The translations under genes were made by a program, and so were the position numbers. From a virus, in the IMG/VR virus record IMGVR_UViG_3300017950_000056, positions 1 through 26,023 of that record: a DNA stretch of 26,023 nucleotides; one strand, given 5' to 3'. The notes below the pieces were generated by a model. It ran no database searches, was not told where the DNA came from, and was given only the letters and a program-made list of their open reading frames with translations. Shown here piece after piece: positions 8,261 to 13,504 of the stretch. Every line of letters starts with the position of its first letter. Positions within the stretch are counted from its first letter, which is position 1.

Positions 8261-8919
8261 AATTATCAAAAGAAACATTGAATGTAATTAAAAATTATGC
8301 AGGAATTAATAGTAACTTATTAATAAAAGAAGGTAGTAATTTATCTACTATATCAGTAGCTAAAACAATTATGTCGACAGTATCGGTTCCTGAAGTCTTT
8401 CCTAATGAATTTGGTATCTATGATGTCAATGAATTTCTCGGTGCATTATCATTATTTGATGATCCCGAACTAGAGTTCGATAGCAAGTATGTCACTATAA
8501 AAGAAGGCAAAAATGCTATCAAATACTTTGGAGCAGCGGTGAATAACATGGTAGTCCCTACGAAAGACATCGTCTTTCCAGAAGCTGAAATCTCTCTCTC
8601 TCTCGAAGCTTCTACTCTTACTATGATAATGAAAACTGCTCCAATCCTAAAATCTGAGGATGTTTCCTTTGTTGGAAATGGAAGTACCATCACAGTTAAT
8701 GTGGCAGATAAAAAGAATCTATCTGCCAATAATTTTAGTCATGAGATTGGTTCAACTAACTTGGACTTTAAAGTTAATCTTAAAATAGATAATTTAAGAA
8801 TGTTACCTGGTGATTATGATGTATCAATCTCTTCTAAGAAAATATCTCGCTTTACTGCAAAGAATAGTGATTTAGTATATTATGTTGCAGTTGAAGCTGA
8901 TTCAGCGTTTCAAGTATAA
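8257..8919 (+). CDS. 45: gp45 sliding clamp
   Basis: 220 aa (T4 gp45 is 228). Trimeric ring that tethers DNA polymerase gp43 and, in T4, activates late transcription with gp55 and gp33. The N-terminus MKLSKETLNVIKNYAGINSN, the SVPEVFPNEFGIYDVNEFLG block and the C-terminal YYVAVEADSAFQV end match the T4 clamp pattern. It overlaps the previous stop by four bases (ATGA). It is followed directly by promoter P3 and the clamp-loader gene, as in T4 gene order 45-44-62. Confidence 0.94.
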   Translation: MKLSKETLNVIKNYAGINSNLLIKEGSNLSTISVAKTIMSTVSVPEVFPNEFGIYDVNEFLGALSLFDDPELEFDSKYVTIKEGKNAIKYFGAAVNNMVVPTKDIVFPEAEISLSLEASTLTMIMKTAPILKSEDVSFVGNGSTITVNVADKKNLSANNFSHEIGSTNLDFKVNLKIDNLRMLPGDYDVSISSKKISRFTAKNSDLVYYVAVEADSAFQV

Positions 8920-8920
8920 A

Positions 8921-8949
8921 TGTACTTTAATTAAGTAATAAGTTATAAT
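8921..8949 (+). promoter_or_regulatory. Middle-type promoter P3
   Basis: TGTACTTTAATT at 8921-8932 and TATAAT at 8944-8949, starts 23 bases apart. It begins one base after the gene 45 stop and drives gene 44 with a short leader, separating clamp-loader from clamp transcription. Confidence 0.8.
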
Positions 8950-8972
8950 GAATTATATTATGGAGAAAGTGA

Positions 8973-9911
8973 ATGGTACAAGAATACTTATGGGTGGAGA
9001 AATATAGACCCCAACGTGTAGAGGATTGTATATTACCTCGTGAATTAAAAGATACATTTCAGCAATTTATATCAAGTGGTGAACTCCCCAATTTCTTATT
9101 TAGTGGAGGCCCTGGTATCGGTAAAACAACTGTAGCCAAGGCATTATGCAATGAGATTGGTGCTGAGTTCATCCTTATTAACGGCTCAGAAGAATCCGGT
9201 ATTGATACACTCAGAACCAAAATCAAAAGTTTTGCTTCAACAGTATCATTAACTGATGCTAAAAAGGTTGTTATTCTAGATGAAGCAGACTACCTAAATC
9301 CAAACTCAACTCAACCAGCACTAAGAGCTTTCATAGAAGAATTTTCTAATAATTGTCGGTTTATCTTTACATGCAACTTTAAGAATCGAATTATAGATCC
9401 TTTACACTCAAGATGTGCAGTTGTAGATTTTAAAATAGAAAATAAAGATAAGCAAGAGATTGCAGCATCTTTCTTTAAACGTGTACAATATATCTTAAAA
9501 GAAGAAAACATTGAACACAATCCTAAACCTATAGTTGAAATGATTACAAAGCATTTCCCAGACTATAGAAGAATCATTAATGAGTTACAGAGATATTCTG
9601 TTACAGGTAAGATTGATTCAGGTATTTTATTGAATGTTACTGAAGAATCTTTTAAAGGACTAATTAAAAATCTTAAAGATAAAAACTTTACTGAAGTAAG
9701 AAAGTGGGTTGCTAAAAACGGTGATAGTGATAGTATAAATATATTTAGACAACTTTATGATTCAGCATCAAGTAACATTGAAGCAAATAGTATTCCACAA
9801 TTGGTATTGATCTTAGCAGACTATCAATATAAATCAGCATTTGTTTCTGATCAAGAACTTAATTTAATGGCAGCACTTACAGAAACTATGGCGCAGTGTA
9901 AGTTTAAATAG
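8973..9911 (+). CDS. 44: gp44 clamp-loader large (ATPase) subunit
   Basis: 312 aa (T4 gp44 is 319). AAA+ ATPase that, with gp62, opens gp45 and loads it on primer-template DNA. Visible: N-terminal WVEKYRPQ signature at residues 7-14, Walker A GGPGIGKTT near 45-53, Walker B VVILDEAD near 98-105, sensor 1 FTCN near 130 and the arginine-finger SRC motif (LHSRC) near 143-147. The C-terminal collar region follows. GGAG ahead of the ATG is a good SD. Gene 62 follows after one small gene. Confidence 0.97.
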   Translation: MVQEYLWVEKYRPQRVEDCILPRELKDTFQQFISSGELPNFLFSGGPGIGKTTVAKALCNEIGAEFILINGSEESGIDTLRTKIKSFASTVSLTDAKKVVILDEADYLNPNSTQPALRAFIEEFSNNCRFIFTCNFKNRIIDPLHSRCAVVDFKIENKDKQEIAASFFKRVQYILKEENIEHNPKPIVEMITKHFPDYRRIINELQRYSVTGKIDSGILLNVTEESFKGLIKNLKDKNFTEVRKWVAKNGDSDSINIFRQLYDSASSNIEANSIPQLVLILADYQYKSAFVSDQELNLMAALTETMAQCKFK

Positions 9912-9919
9912 GGATAGGT

Positions 9920-10237
9920 ATGGAAAATTTAATAATTGGATTTATTATAGGTTTTATATGTGGCTGGTGTGCATTACGATCTGCATTAATGCAAAAAGTG
10001 AAACTCATGGTGGAAGAAGCTGAAGCACAAGAATCATCACCAACACTTGTTATTCAAAAAATACGAATAGATTTTATAAAAGAAAATGATATTATCTATT
10101 GCTACGATAAAAATAACGGGACATATCTTGCACAAGGTGATTCTTATGAAGATATCCAAGTTACATTAGAAAAGAATTATCCAAATACAGTATTCGTGTG
10201 TAATGCATCACAAATTGCGGAAATAACAAAAAAATGA
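9920..10237 (+). CDS. Membrane-anchored unknown protein between genes 44 and 62
   Basis: 105 aa. Residues 4-20 (LIIGFIIGFICGWCALR) form one N-terminal transmembrane segment, followed by an acidic linker and a soluble domain with a YLAQGDSYEDIQVTLEKNYP pattern suggestive of a small alpha/beta fold. No family recognised. It overlaps gene 62 by four bases. In T4 genes 44 and 62 are adjacent, so this gene interrupts a clamp-loader pair that is usually translationally coupled. Confidence 0.7.
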   Translation: MENLIIGFIIGFICGWCALRSALMQKVKLMVEEAEAQESSPTLVIQKIRIDFIKENDIIYCYDKNNGTYLAQGDSYEDIQVTLEKNYPNTVFVCNASQIAEITKK

Positions 10238-10614
10238 ACCCATTTGACTTCTTAAAAGCCATAAATGATACAAAAAAAGATATGTTTGAAGATCCTCAAG
10301 CGCATAAAGACTATAATGCTTTTATCATAAATAAAGGGTTATCATTCTTTCCTGATACTATACTCTATGCAAATGAGATGAATCAAAGAGCACATGCTGA
10401 AAAGAAATGGCAATTTGAATTTCTTAAGAATTCTATATATAAAAAGAAACGGTTTAGTAAGTGGCACAAAAAAGATAATATAGGCGAAGTAATTAAATTA
10501 TTAATAAAACATTATAATATATCAGAACGCAAAGCATATGAAGTACATGATTTACTCTCAAATGAAGCAATAGAAGAGTTAAGATTATCATATGAAACTG
10601 GCGGTAGAGATTAA
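10234..10614 (+). CDS. 62: gp62 clamp-loader small subunit (short form)
   Basis: 126 aa, against 187 in T4. The call rests on DYNAFIINKGLSFFPDTILY (T4 has DYSKFMVENALSQFPECM), the following NEMNQRAH stretch and KKRFSKWHKK (T4 GKRYGKWAK), on its place before regA, and on the absence of another candidate. gp62 holds the gp44 ATPase ring together at the A position. The C-terminal collar helices of T4 gp62 appear trimmed. The start overlaps the upstream gene (ATGA). Confidence 0.82.
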   Translation: MNPFDFLKAINDTKKDMFEDPQAHKDYNAFIINKGLSFFPDTILYANEMNQRAHAEKKWQFEFLKNSIYKKKRFSKWHKKDNIGEVIKLLIKHYNISERKAYEVHDLLSNEAIEELRLSYETGGRD

Positions 10615-10620
10615 AACATA

Positions 10621-10628
10621 TATAAATA
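10621..10628 (+). promoter_or_regulatory. T4-type late promoter TATAAATA upstream of regA
   Basis: An exact TATAAATA in the short gap between the gene 62 stop and regA, 30 bases before the regA ATG. This is the T4 late promoter consensus read by gp55. Since AT-rich DNA yields chance matches, support comes from its intergenic position and from two other intergenic copies. Confidence 0.55.
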
Positions 10629-10657
10629 TATGTACTAAAATACAAAAGTGAAATAAA

Positions 10658-11086
10658 ATGACAACTATTATATATTATGATTGGACGCCCGACGCGATGT
10701 TGGAAATTGACTTGATAGAACCAGACAATTTTCTTAAGGTCAGAGAAACTCTAACCCGCATCGGTATAGCTTCTAGAAAAGATAATAAACTTTTCCAATC
10801 ATGTCACATACTACATAAACAAGGCAGATACTTTATTGTCCATTTCAAAGAGCTATTTGCTTTAGATGGAAAACAAAGTGATATTTCTATGTCCGACATA
10901 GAACGTAGGAATTGTATTGCTGAGTTATTACAAGATTGGGGTTTGCTCAAGATTCTAGATAAATCTAAGGCAGAACCCAAAGCGTCACTATCTCAAATTA
11001 AGGTAGTATCTTATAAAGAGAAAAGTGAATGGGAACTTGTTCCTAAGTATAATATCGGCGGAGTTAAACGAAACAAAACGGAGTAA
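10658..11086 (+). CDS. regA: RegA translational repressor
   Basis: 142 aa (T4 RegA is 122). RNA-binding protein that represses translation of many early mRNAs, its own and those of genes 44 and 45 among them in T4. Matches T4 closely: DNFLKVRETLTRIGIASRKD near residues 23-42, FQSCHILHKQGRYFIVHFKE near 46-65, LLQDWGLLKI near 90-99, and the C-terminal SYKEKSEWELVPKYNIGG. It carries an extra N-terminal stretch of about 14 residues (MTTIIYYDWTPDAM) relative to T4. No strong SD is visible, as expected for a self-repressed gene with an A-rich initiation region. Confidence 0.95.
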   Translation: MTTIIYYDWTPDAMLEIDLIEPDNFLKVRETLTRIGIASRKDNKLFQSCHILHKQGRYFIVHFKELFALDGKQSDISMSDIERRNCIAELLQDWGLLKILDKSKAEPKASLSQIKVVSYKEKSEWELVPKYNIGGVKRNKTE

Positions 11087-11092
11087 ATTGTA

Positions 11093-11290
11093 ATGAGTAT
11101 TAAGTTAGACTTAGAAGTAACTGAAGTGAACCTTATCTTACGTTCGCTTGGCAAACATCCTTTCGATGAAATTGCTGTACTAATCGCCAAAATTAAACAA
11201 CAAGGCGAATCCCAGTTGGCAGAGCAAGAAGCTGCTACTGGAGACCAAAAAGAAGGGGGTGAATCTGTTACTGCAACTGCAGAAGGATAA
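11093..11290 (+). CDS. Small conserved T4-like marine phage protein
   Basis: 65 aa, starting six bases after regA. Residues 3-35 (LDLEVTEVNLILRSLGKHPF and following) form an amphipathic helical segment of a type I recall from small proteins of T4-like cyanophages (a V-E-E-V-N-x-I-L-x-x-L-G-K-x-P pattern); the tail is Gln, Glu, Gly and Ala-rich and looks disordered. Function unknown. It ends the regA transcription unit; a hairpin follows at 11301. Confidence 0.65.
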   Translation: MSIKLDLEVTEVNLILRSLGKHPFDEIAVLIAKIKQQGESQLAEQEAATGDQKEGGESVTATAEG

Positions 11291-11300
11291 TTCCTGGATT

Positions 11301-11326
11301 ACTAGTTTTTAATGCTTTTAACTAGT
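11301..11326 (+). repeat. Perfect 7-bp inverted repeat after the regA unit
   Basis: ACTAGTT at 11301-11307 and AACTAGT at 11320-11326, with a 12-base loop. No T-run follows, so termination is doubtful; it may protect an mRNA 3' end. From here to 11390 no gene or clear promoter is seen. Confidence 0.4.
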
Positions 11327-11390
11327 CAAATATTAAAAGTATGTTATATATAGTTGGGTATAAGTTAATTCTTATATGATGTAAATAGGC

Positions 11391-11461
11391 CTCAAGAAAG
11401 ACCTTTGTTAGTAATAACATCTCTTTCGATATGAGTTTATATAAATTTTATAAACAAGGAG
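11391..11461 (+). promoter_or_regulatory. Structured leader in front of pqqA
   Basis: A nested stem: CTCA 11391-11394 with TGAG 11432-11435, GAAAGA 11396-11401 with TCTTTC 11422-11427, and TGTTA 11406-11410 with TAACA 11415-11419. A second hairpin, GTTTATA 11435-11441 with TATAAAC 11449-11455, ends right at the SD AAGGAG (11456-11461). CTCTTT at 11421-11426, part of the first stem, can instead pair with AAGGAG (five pairs plus one G-U), so the SD could be hidden or free depending on the fold. No known riboswitch consensus was recognised. Confidence 0.5.
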
Positions 11462-11468
11462 AACTATT

Positions 11469-11540
11469 ATGTGGACGAAACCTCACGCAACAGAGATGAG
11501 ATTTGGATTTGAAGTTACACTTTACGTAATGAACAAGTAA
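11469..11540 (+). CDS. pqqA: PqqA, precursor peptide of the cofactor PQQ
   Basis: A 23-residue peptide, the exact size of bacterial PqqA. It begins MWTKPHATE and ends GFEVTLYVMNK. The two residues that become PQQ are in place: Glu15 and Tyr19, in the invariant E-x-x-x-Y spacing, and the flanking K-P near the start and R-x-G-F-E-V-T core match bacterial PqqA. In hosts, PqqD chaperones the peptide and the radical-SAM enzyme PqqE joins Glu to Tyr; PqqB and PqqC complete the cofactor. None of these partners is in the window, so host enzymes would be needed. Strong SD AAGGAG seven bases upstream, structured leader before it, perfect terminator after it: an independently controlled single-gene unit. 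Confidence 0.9.
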   Translation: MWTKPHATEMRFGFEVTLYVMNK

Positions 11541-11560
11541 TTGTTTAACGTATAAGTATT

Positions 11561-11590
11561 AAAAGAGGGAACTTCGGTTCCCTTTTTTGT
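11561..11590 (+). terminator. Strong rho-independent terminator after pqqA
   Basis: GGGAAC at 11567-11572, UUCG tetraloop at 11573-11576, GTTCCC at 11577-11582, then TTTTTT at 11583-11588. The A-run before the stem also pairs with the T-run, so it could work in both directions. It is the clearest terminator of the window. Confidence 0.93.
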
Positions 11591-11592
11591 TT

Positions 11593-11643
11593 GGTCCTAG
11601 CCTTAGGACCGTTAGGCAGCTGGGGTAAGCTGTACAAAACCCC
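11593..11643 (+). other. Hairpin plus possible pseudoknot between pqqA and rpsU
   Basis: GGTCCTA at 11593-11599 and TAGGACC at 11604-11610 form a perfect hairpin with a GCCT loop. Right after it CAGCT 11617-11621 pairs with AGCTG 11628-11632, and the loop GGGG (11622-11625) can pair with CCCC at 11640-11643, an H-type pseudoknot layout with little room for the first loop. The whole element lies between a terminator and the rpsU promoter, so it would only be transcribed by read-through. Confidence 0.4.
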
Positions 11644-11654
11644 ATAAATATTAT

Positions 11655-11683
11655 TGTACTTTAATTAATTAATAGTTTATAAT
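11655..11683 (+). promoter_or_regulatory. Middle-type promoter P4
   Basis: TGTACTTTAATT at 11655-11666 and TATAAT at 11678-11683, starts 23 bases apart. Predicted start of transcription near 11690 gives the bS21 gene a leader of about 24 bases containing the SD AAGGAG. Confidence 0.8.
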
Positions 11684-11713
11684 GTATTATGAATTGAAAA
11701 AAGGAGAAGTATC

Positions 11714-11980
11714 ATAGCTATTCAAAATAAAAAAAGATTTAGTAAGCCAAAGCAAGAAGTAGAAGTTAAAGGCTTATATGTAGAAGTACAACCCGGCCAA
11801 ATAGAAAAAGCTCTACGCAAATTTAAAAAGAAAGTTCAAGATTCTGGATTGCTTATTGAATTAAGAGAAAAAGAAGCTTACGAAAAACCAACTACAGCTC
11901 GTAAGAGGGCTAAAAGCCAAGCAGTTAAACGTTGGAAAAAGAAATTAGAATCCAAACAGCTTCCTAAAAAGATGTACTAA
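11714..11980 (+). CDS. rpsU: Ribosomal protein bS21, apparent AUA start codon
   Basis: 88 aa. Core matches bacterial bS21: [18 protein letters not shown], then [20 protein letters not shown] and [13 protein letters not shown]. coli has ALRRFKR, REFYEKPTTERKRAK and ASAVKRHAKKL in the same order. bS21 sits near the anti-SD end of 16S rRNA and is easily exchanged, so a phage copy could alter initiation on infected ribosomes. Between the in-frame stop at 11690 and the conserved core there is no ATG, GTG or TTG. The SD AAGGAG (11701-11706) points to ATA at 11714, giving (M)AIQNKKRF. Either AUA is used, or this ATA is a G-to-A change or sequence error. Phage bS21 genes have been described in marine phages. 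Confidence 0.9.
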   Translation: MAIQNKKRFSKPKQEVEVKGLYVEVQPGQIEKALRKFKKKVQDSGLLIELREKEAYEKPTTARKRAKSQAVKRWKKKLESKQLPKKMY

Positions 11981-11981
11981 C

Positions 11982-12158
11982 ATGGCAGCTAAGAACGATA
12001 TTACTGGAGACTTTATTAAAAGTAAACCTCATAGTAGGCAGTTTGATGATAACTTTGATAGAATCTTTGGTATCAAATGCCCTAAATGTAAGTTTAAGCA
12101 ACAGATGGATAAAGAACCACCACCAGTATTATGCCAATCATGTGGTTCAACTTTATAA
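11982..12158 (+). CDS. Small zinc-ribbon protein
   Basis: 58 aa. Residues 33-36 (CPKC) and 51-54 (CQSC) form two Cys-x-x-Cys knuckles 14 residues apart, a classic zinc ribbon. The N-terminal 30 residues are polar (MAAKNDITGDFIKSKPHSRQ and onward). The ATG is one base after the bS21 stop, so the two are likely co-translated. Zinc ribbons of this kind bind nucleic acid or RNA polymerase parts; being between a ribosomal protein and an omega-like protein hints at a gene-expression role, but this is inference. Confidence 0.75.
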   Translation: MAAKNDITGDFIKSKPHSRQFDDNFDRIFGIKCPKCKFKQQMDKEPPPVLCQSCGSTL

Positions 12159-12172
12159 TATGGAGAATTTGA

Positions 12173-12403
12173 ATGTCAGACCAAACTAGAGCAAAACACA
12201 AACACATTAGAGAAATAAATATACAAAAAGCGGCAGAAAATACCGAAAATAGTGTGTACAACTTAATTGTATTAGCTGCAGCTCGTGCTAGAGAAATAGC
12301 AGTTAGCAGAAATAAATTAGATGCAAAAAATCAAAAGCTAAATAAATATGAATTTAAACCAATTAATCAAGCTTTAGATGAATTTCAGCATAATGATGTA
12401 TAA
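12173..12403 (+). CDS. rpoZ: RNA polymerase omega-subunit-like protein
   Basis: 76 aa. The segment SVYNLIVLAAARAREIAV (residues 27-44) aligns with the omega core of E. coli RpoZ (NRFDLVLVAARRARQMQV), and FKPINQALDEFQ near 61-72 aligns with the second conserved block (KTTVIALREIEEG) at the right distance. Omega binds the C-terminal end of beta-prime, aids assembly and forms part of a ppGpp site. A phage copy could replace or compete with the host subunit. SD is TGGAG before the ATG. Same transcription unit as bS21. Recognised by eye from motif pattern; a structure comparison would settle it. Confidence 0.7.
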   Translation: MSDQTRAKHKHIREINIQKAAENTENSVYNLIVLAAARAREIAVSRNKLDAKNQKLNKYEFKPINQALDEFQHNDV

Positions 12404-12406
12404 ATA
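12399..12406 (+). promoter_or_regulatory. T4-type late promoter TATAAATA upstream of hsp20
   Basis: An exact TATAAATA that overlaps the stop codon of the omega-like gene. The expected start of transcription, about six bases after the box, falls at the base of the hairpin at 12414, so the hsp20 leader would begin with that structure. Confidence 0.6.
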
Positions 12407-12413
12407 GATTTGT

Positions 12414-12462
12414 ATTATGCCTTCGGGGTAATATATTTTTAAAACTCGCTTATTAAAGGAGA
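12414..12462 (+). promoter_or_regulatory. ROSE-like RNA thermometer candidate in the hsp20 leader
   Basis: First hairpin: ATTAT(G)CC, UUCG loop, GGGTAAT at 12414-12432. Second hairpin at the ribosome site: CTC 12445-12447 and CTT 12449-12451, with G12448 bulged, pair with AAG 12456-12458 and GAG 12459-12461 around an ATTA loop, hiding the SD AAGGAG. The strand facing the SD contains UCGCU, which fits the UYGCU signature with an extra G that marks ROSE thermometers of bacterial small heat-shock genes. The downstream gene is exactly such a gene. The first hairpin followed by ATATTTTT may alternatively act as a weak terminator. Confidence 0.6.
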
Positions 12463-12468
12463 AATACT

Positions 12469-12936
12469 ATGGCGAAAGTTCAATTTGGATCTCTGTATCC
12501 AACCACCCTTGGTTTTGATAGAATGTTTAACGATCTAGAAGCTATGCTAGATTCAACCATTAATCATACCGCAGAAAAATTCCCACCTCATAACATTATT
12601 AAACTAGACGAATACAAGTACTCAGTTGAGCTTGCAGTTGCTGGTTTTGATGAGGATGAAATTGACATTACCGTTGAAGATGGATTACTAACAATCAAAG
12701 GTGAAAAAAAACCTAACGATGAAACAGTAAACTATTTGCACAAAGGTATTGGTACAAGATCATTCTGTAAACAAATCCATATTATCGACACGGTCGAAGT
12801 ACGTGGTGCTGTTTATAAAAATGGTATCTTGAGCATTGGTTTAGAAAACGTTATTCCTGATTCTAAAAAACCACGCAAAGTGGAAATAGAAAAAGATCTA
12901 AACTTTTTTAAATCAGAACTTTTAACTGAAGATTAA
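12469..12936 (+). CDS. hsp20: Small heat-shock protein (Hsp20/IbpA-like)
   Basis: 155 aa. ATP-independent holdase that keeps unfolding proteins soluble. N-terminal region LYPTTLGFDRMFNDLE resembles IbpA (LYRSAIGFDRLFNHLE); the alpha-crystallin domain spans about residues 40-135, with YSVELAVAGFDEDEIDITVE near 51-70 and VRGAVYKNGILSIGLENVIP near 109-128 (IbpA: [20 protein letters not shown]). A C-terminal tail of about 20 residues lacks a clear I-x-I motif. Hsp20 is common in T4-like cyanophages. It has its own late-promoter candidate, a thermometer-like leader and a terminator, so it can be expressed alone. Confidence 0.95.
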   Translation: MAKVQFGSLYPTTLGFDRMFNDLEAMLDSTINHTAEKFPPHNIIKLDEYKYSVELAVAGFDEDEIDITVEDGLLTIKGEKKPNDETVNYLHKGIGTRSFCKQIHIIDTVEVRGAVYKNGILSIGLENVIPDSKKPRKVEIEKDLNFFKSELLTED

Positions 12937-12942
12937 TAGAAT

Positions 12943-12967
12943 GGGGAGCATGTCTCCCCTTCTTTTT
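12943..12967 (+). terminator. Rho-independent terminator after hsp20
   Basis: GGGGAG at 12943-12948, CATGT loop, CTCCCC at 12954-12959, followed by TTCTTTTT at 12960-12967. It ends the hsp20 transcript. The thioredoxin SD lies directly after it, so the thioredoxin gene depends on read-through or an unseen promoter. Confidence 0.85.
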
Positions 12968-12977
12968 GGAGAACGTA

Positions 12978-13280
12978 TTGAAAATAACAGAATTAGAATC
13001 AGCCGACCAACTAGCAGAATTGCAAAAAGGATTTGTCTTATTAGACTTTTATGCAACATGGTGTCAACCGTGTAAGATGATGGCAACCGTATTGGAAACA
13101 TATGCAAGTGATATTCCAGTAGTTAAAATTGACATTGAAAAATTCCAAGACATAGCAATCCAGCATAATGTTAGAGGTGTACCAAATTTAGTATTAACTA
13201 ATGATGATACTACAGTTGCTACAAAAACTGGGTATCTTAAAGATTCTGAATTACAAGTATTTCTAGACACAAATACATAA
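12978..13280 (+). CDS. Thioredoxin with CQPC active site
   Basis: 100 aa from TTG at 12978, which sits six bases after GGAG; an in-frame TTG at 12966 lies in the terminator T-run and overlaps the SD. Thioredoxin fold: VLLDFYATWCQPCKMM near residues 19-34 holds the redox pair Cys29/Cys32 (CQPC instead of the usual CGPC), and the cis-proline loop is RGVPNLVL near 71-78. In T4-like phages thioredoxins or glutaredoxins reduce the phage ribonucleotide reductase; no reductase is in the window. It overlaps the next gene by one base (TAATG). Confidence 0.92.
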   Translation: MKITELESADQLAELQKGFVLLDFYATWCQPCKMMATVLETYASDIPVVKIDIEKFQDIAIQHNVRGVPNLVLTNDDTTVATKTGYLKDSELQVFLDTNT

Positions 13281-13504
13281 TGTCAGACAGACCAAACAGT
13301 ATACACTTAACATCATATCCATTTTTAAAGCGTGGCAATTATCAATTTAAAATATCAGTGGTTAATAAGACTGGCTGTTTAGTTGTAGGAAATAATGTAC
13401 AAAAGCCTAAAGGATTCTTTGTACGATACTTTGCAGACCTAGATACTGCATTATTTTATCTAGACTTTCTAATTGAAAAAGACTATAGGGATACATATGA
13501 GTAA
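13280..13504 (+). CDS. Small unknown protein
   Basis: 74 aa, starting within the thioredoxin stop (TAATG). Reads as a compact basic beta-rich domain: a LKRGNYQFKISVVNKTG stretch, then VGNNVQKPKGFFVRYFADL, then an amphipathic helix LDTALFYLDFLIEKDY. No family recognised. Its end overlaps the start of the second Sm-like gene. Confidence 0.6.
   Translation: MSDRPNSIHLTSYPFLKRGNYQFKISVVNKTGCLVVGNNVQKPKGFFVRYFADLDTALFYLDFLIEKDYRDTYE

Noticed and set aside
9734-9741. TATAAATA inside gene 44
   Set aside because: Inside a coding region of AT-rich DNA and about 180 bases from the next start; a chance match is likely, though use for gene 62 cannot be excluded.
11291-11470. pqqA leader examined for a glutamine (glnA-type), preQ1 or SAM riboswitch
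   Set aside because: The conserved core sequences I know for these classes are not present; only unclassified stems remain.
11560-11650. Hairpin-rich region examined as a tRNA gene
   Set aside because: No cloverleaf, no T-loop GTTCRA sequence and no acceptor stem; it resolves into a terminator and separate hairpins.
11682-11717. An ATG frame of 11 codons ending over the ATA start of rpsU, a possible leader peptide
   Set aside because: Its ATG overlaps the TATAAT of promoter P4, so it is not in the transcript from that promoter, and a strong terminator lies upstream.
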